The notes under the pieces were generated by a model, which saw nothing but the letters and a program-made list of their open reading frames with translations, did not search any database and was not told the DNA's origin. The position numbers and the translations under genes were made by a program. Source: Inhella inkyongensis (lineage in GTDB: Bacteria; Pseudomonadota; Gammaproteobacteria; Burkholderiales; Burkholderiaceae_C). From it: DNA of 64,000 nucleotides. The stretch's first letter is position 1; each line of letters starts with the position of its first letter. The DNA lies in contig NZ_CP040709.1 in NCBI RefSeq assembly GCF_005952805.1, forward strand, positions 682,001 to 746,000, read 5' to 3'. Shown piece by piece: positions 63,703 through 64,000 of this stretch.

Positions 63703-64000
63703 TCAGCGCTTCTTGGGTTTCAGTGGGGCAATGCCCTTCGCCACTTGCTCCCAGGCGCTGGCCTCGCTGGCCGCTGCGGCGGGTGCTTGGCTTTGCGGCT
63801 TGGTGGGGCGGATGCCGGCGGGCGAGGCTGCCTCAGTCGGCGGTGTGAGCACTTCGCCCAGTAGGTCCAGCAACCGAGTCCGGGCGCGCTGCGGGTGGCG
63901 CCGGTAGTAGGTCAGCACCAGGCCCACGATGAAGCGCTCGTCATCGTCTTGGGGCAGGCTGGGGTTCAGATCCGTGACGGAGGCGGCAACGGGTGCCGCA
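63703..64000 (-). CDS. Hypothetical protein, C-terminal part (5' end outside the window)
   Basis: About 98 codons are open from the right edge to the stop at 63703. The sequence includes SLPQDDDERFIVGLVLTYY, RRHPQRARTRLLDLLGEVLTPP and a Pro/Ala/Ser-rich stretch, then a basic end (KGIAPLKPKKR). No motif recognised. The true start lies beyond the window. Confidence 0.6.
   Translation of the reverse strand, partial: AAPVAASVTDLNPSLPQDDDERFIVGLVLTYYRRHPQRARTRLLDLLGEVLTPPTEAASPAGIRPTKPQSQAPAAAASEASAWEQVAKGIAPLKPKKR

Overview
The window reads as chromosomal DNA of a high-GC betaproteobacterium of the order Burkholderiales, most like the Rubrivivax/Leptothrix/Roseateles-type lineages. This rests on the 16S rRNA sequence, the LysM-def-fmt-htpX gene order, the EIIA-HPr-EI block, a DUF1840 gene and a Burkholderiales-type porin. 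The genus cannot be fixed by eye. Almost all of the window is densely packed housekeeping and metabolic DNA with many 1-8 nt start/stop overlaps. I see no prophage, transposase, CRISPR array or biosynthetic gene cluster.

Layout. 1-5.3 kb: a cut LysM protein, then def, fmt, htpX, a lipoprotein, a DUF2807 protein and an AzlC/AzlD pair. 5.4-9.2 kb: pgk and pyk flank a possible M50 membrane protease. 9.2-18.7 kb: a periplasmic binding-like protein, a SnoaL-like protein, an APH-type kinase, a YfbK-like VWA lipoprotein, an acyltransferase, an HTH-ATPase-DUF4325 regulator, a GGDEF/EAL protein with a decayed EAL domain and a small secreted protein. 18.7-26.4 kb: iorA/iorB, a crotonase, a 3-hydroxyacyl-CoA dehydrogenase, glycerate 2-kinase and a PcaF-type thiolase. 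The middle three would fit the lower part of an aromatic acid-CoA route. 26.4-29.2 kb: HD-GYP, DUF1840, porin.

29.2-33.3 kb (minus strand): histidine kinase, LuxR-type regulator, ruvA and ruvB run in one direction. 33.3-37.6 kb: phoH-ybeY, then corA and hemB on the opposite strand, a candidate small RNA, a structured repeat and hemJ. 37.6-42.7 kb: VanZ, a ferredoxin-like protein, a hydrolase, dacA, ybeD, lipB and lipA. 42.8-48.8 kb: a TlpA-like protein, a degenerate kinase/receiver protein, a CoA-transferase, a lipoprotein, then EIIA-Man type protein, HPr and EI.

48.9-60.3 kb: two complete rrn operons (16S, tRNA-Ile, tRNA-Ala, 23S, 5S) in direct tandem at a constant offset of 5750 bp. 60.3-64 kb: hpd with a divergent Lrp/AsnC regulator, an HDOD protein, two small genes and a hypothetical gene cut by the window edge.

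The most interesting signals are non-coding: the tandem rrn pair, a candidate small RNA with a CCUCC loop upstream of hemB/hemJ, a roughly 159-bp imperfect palindrome that exactly fills a convergent intergenic gap, and a perfect hairpin that contains the iorA start codon. No clearly new multi-gene system was found.
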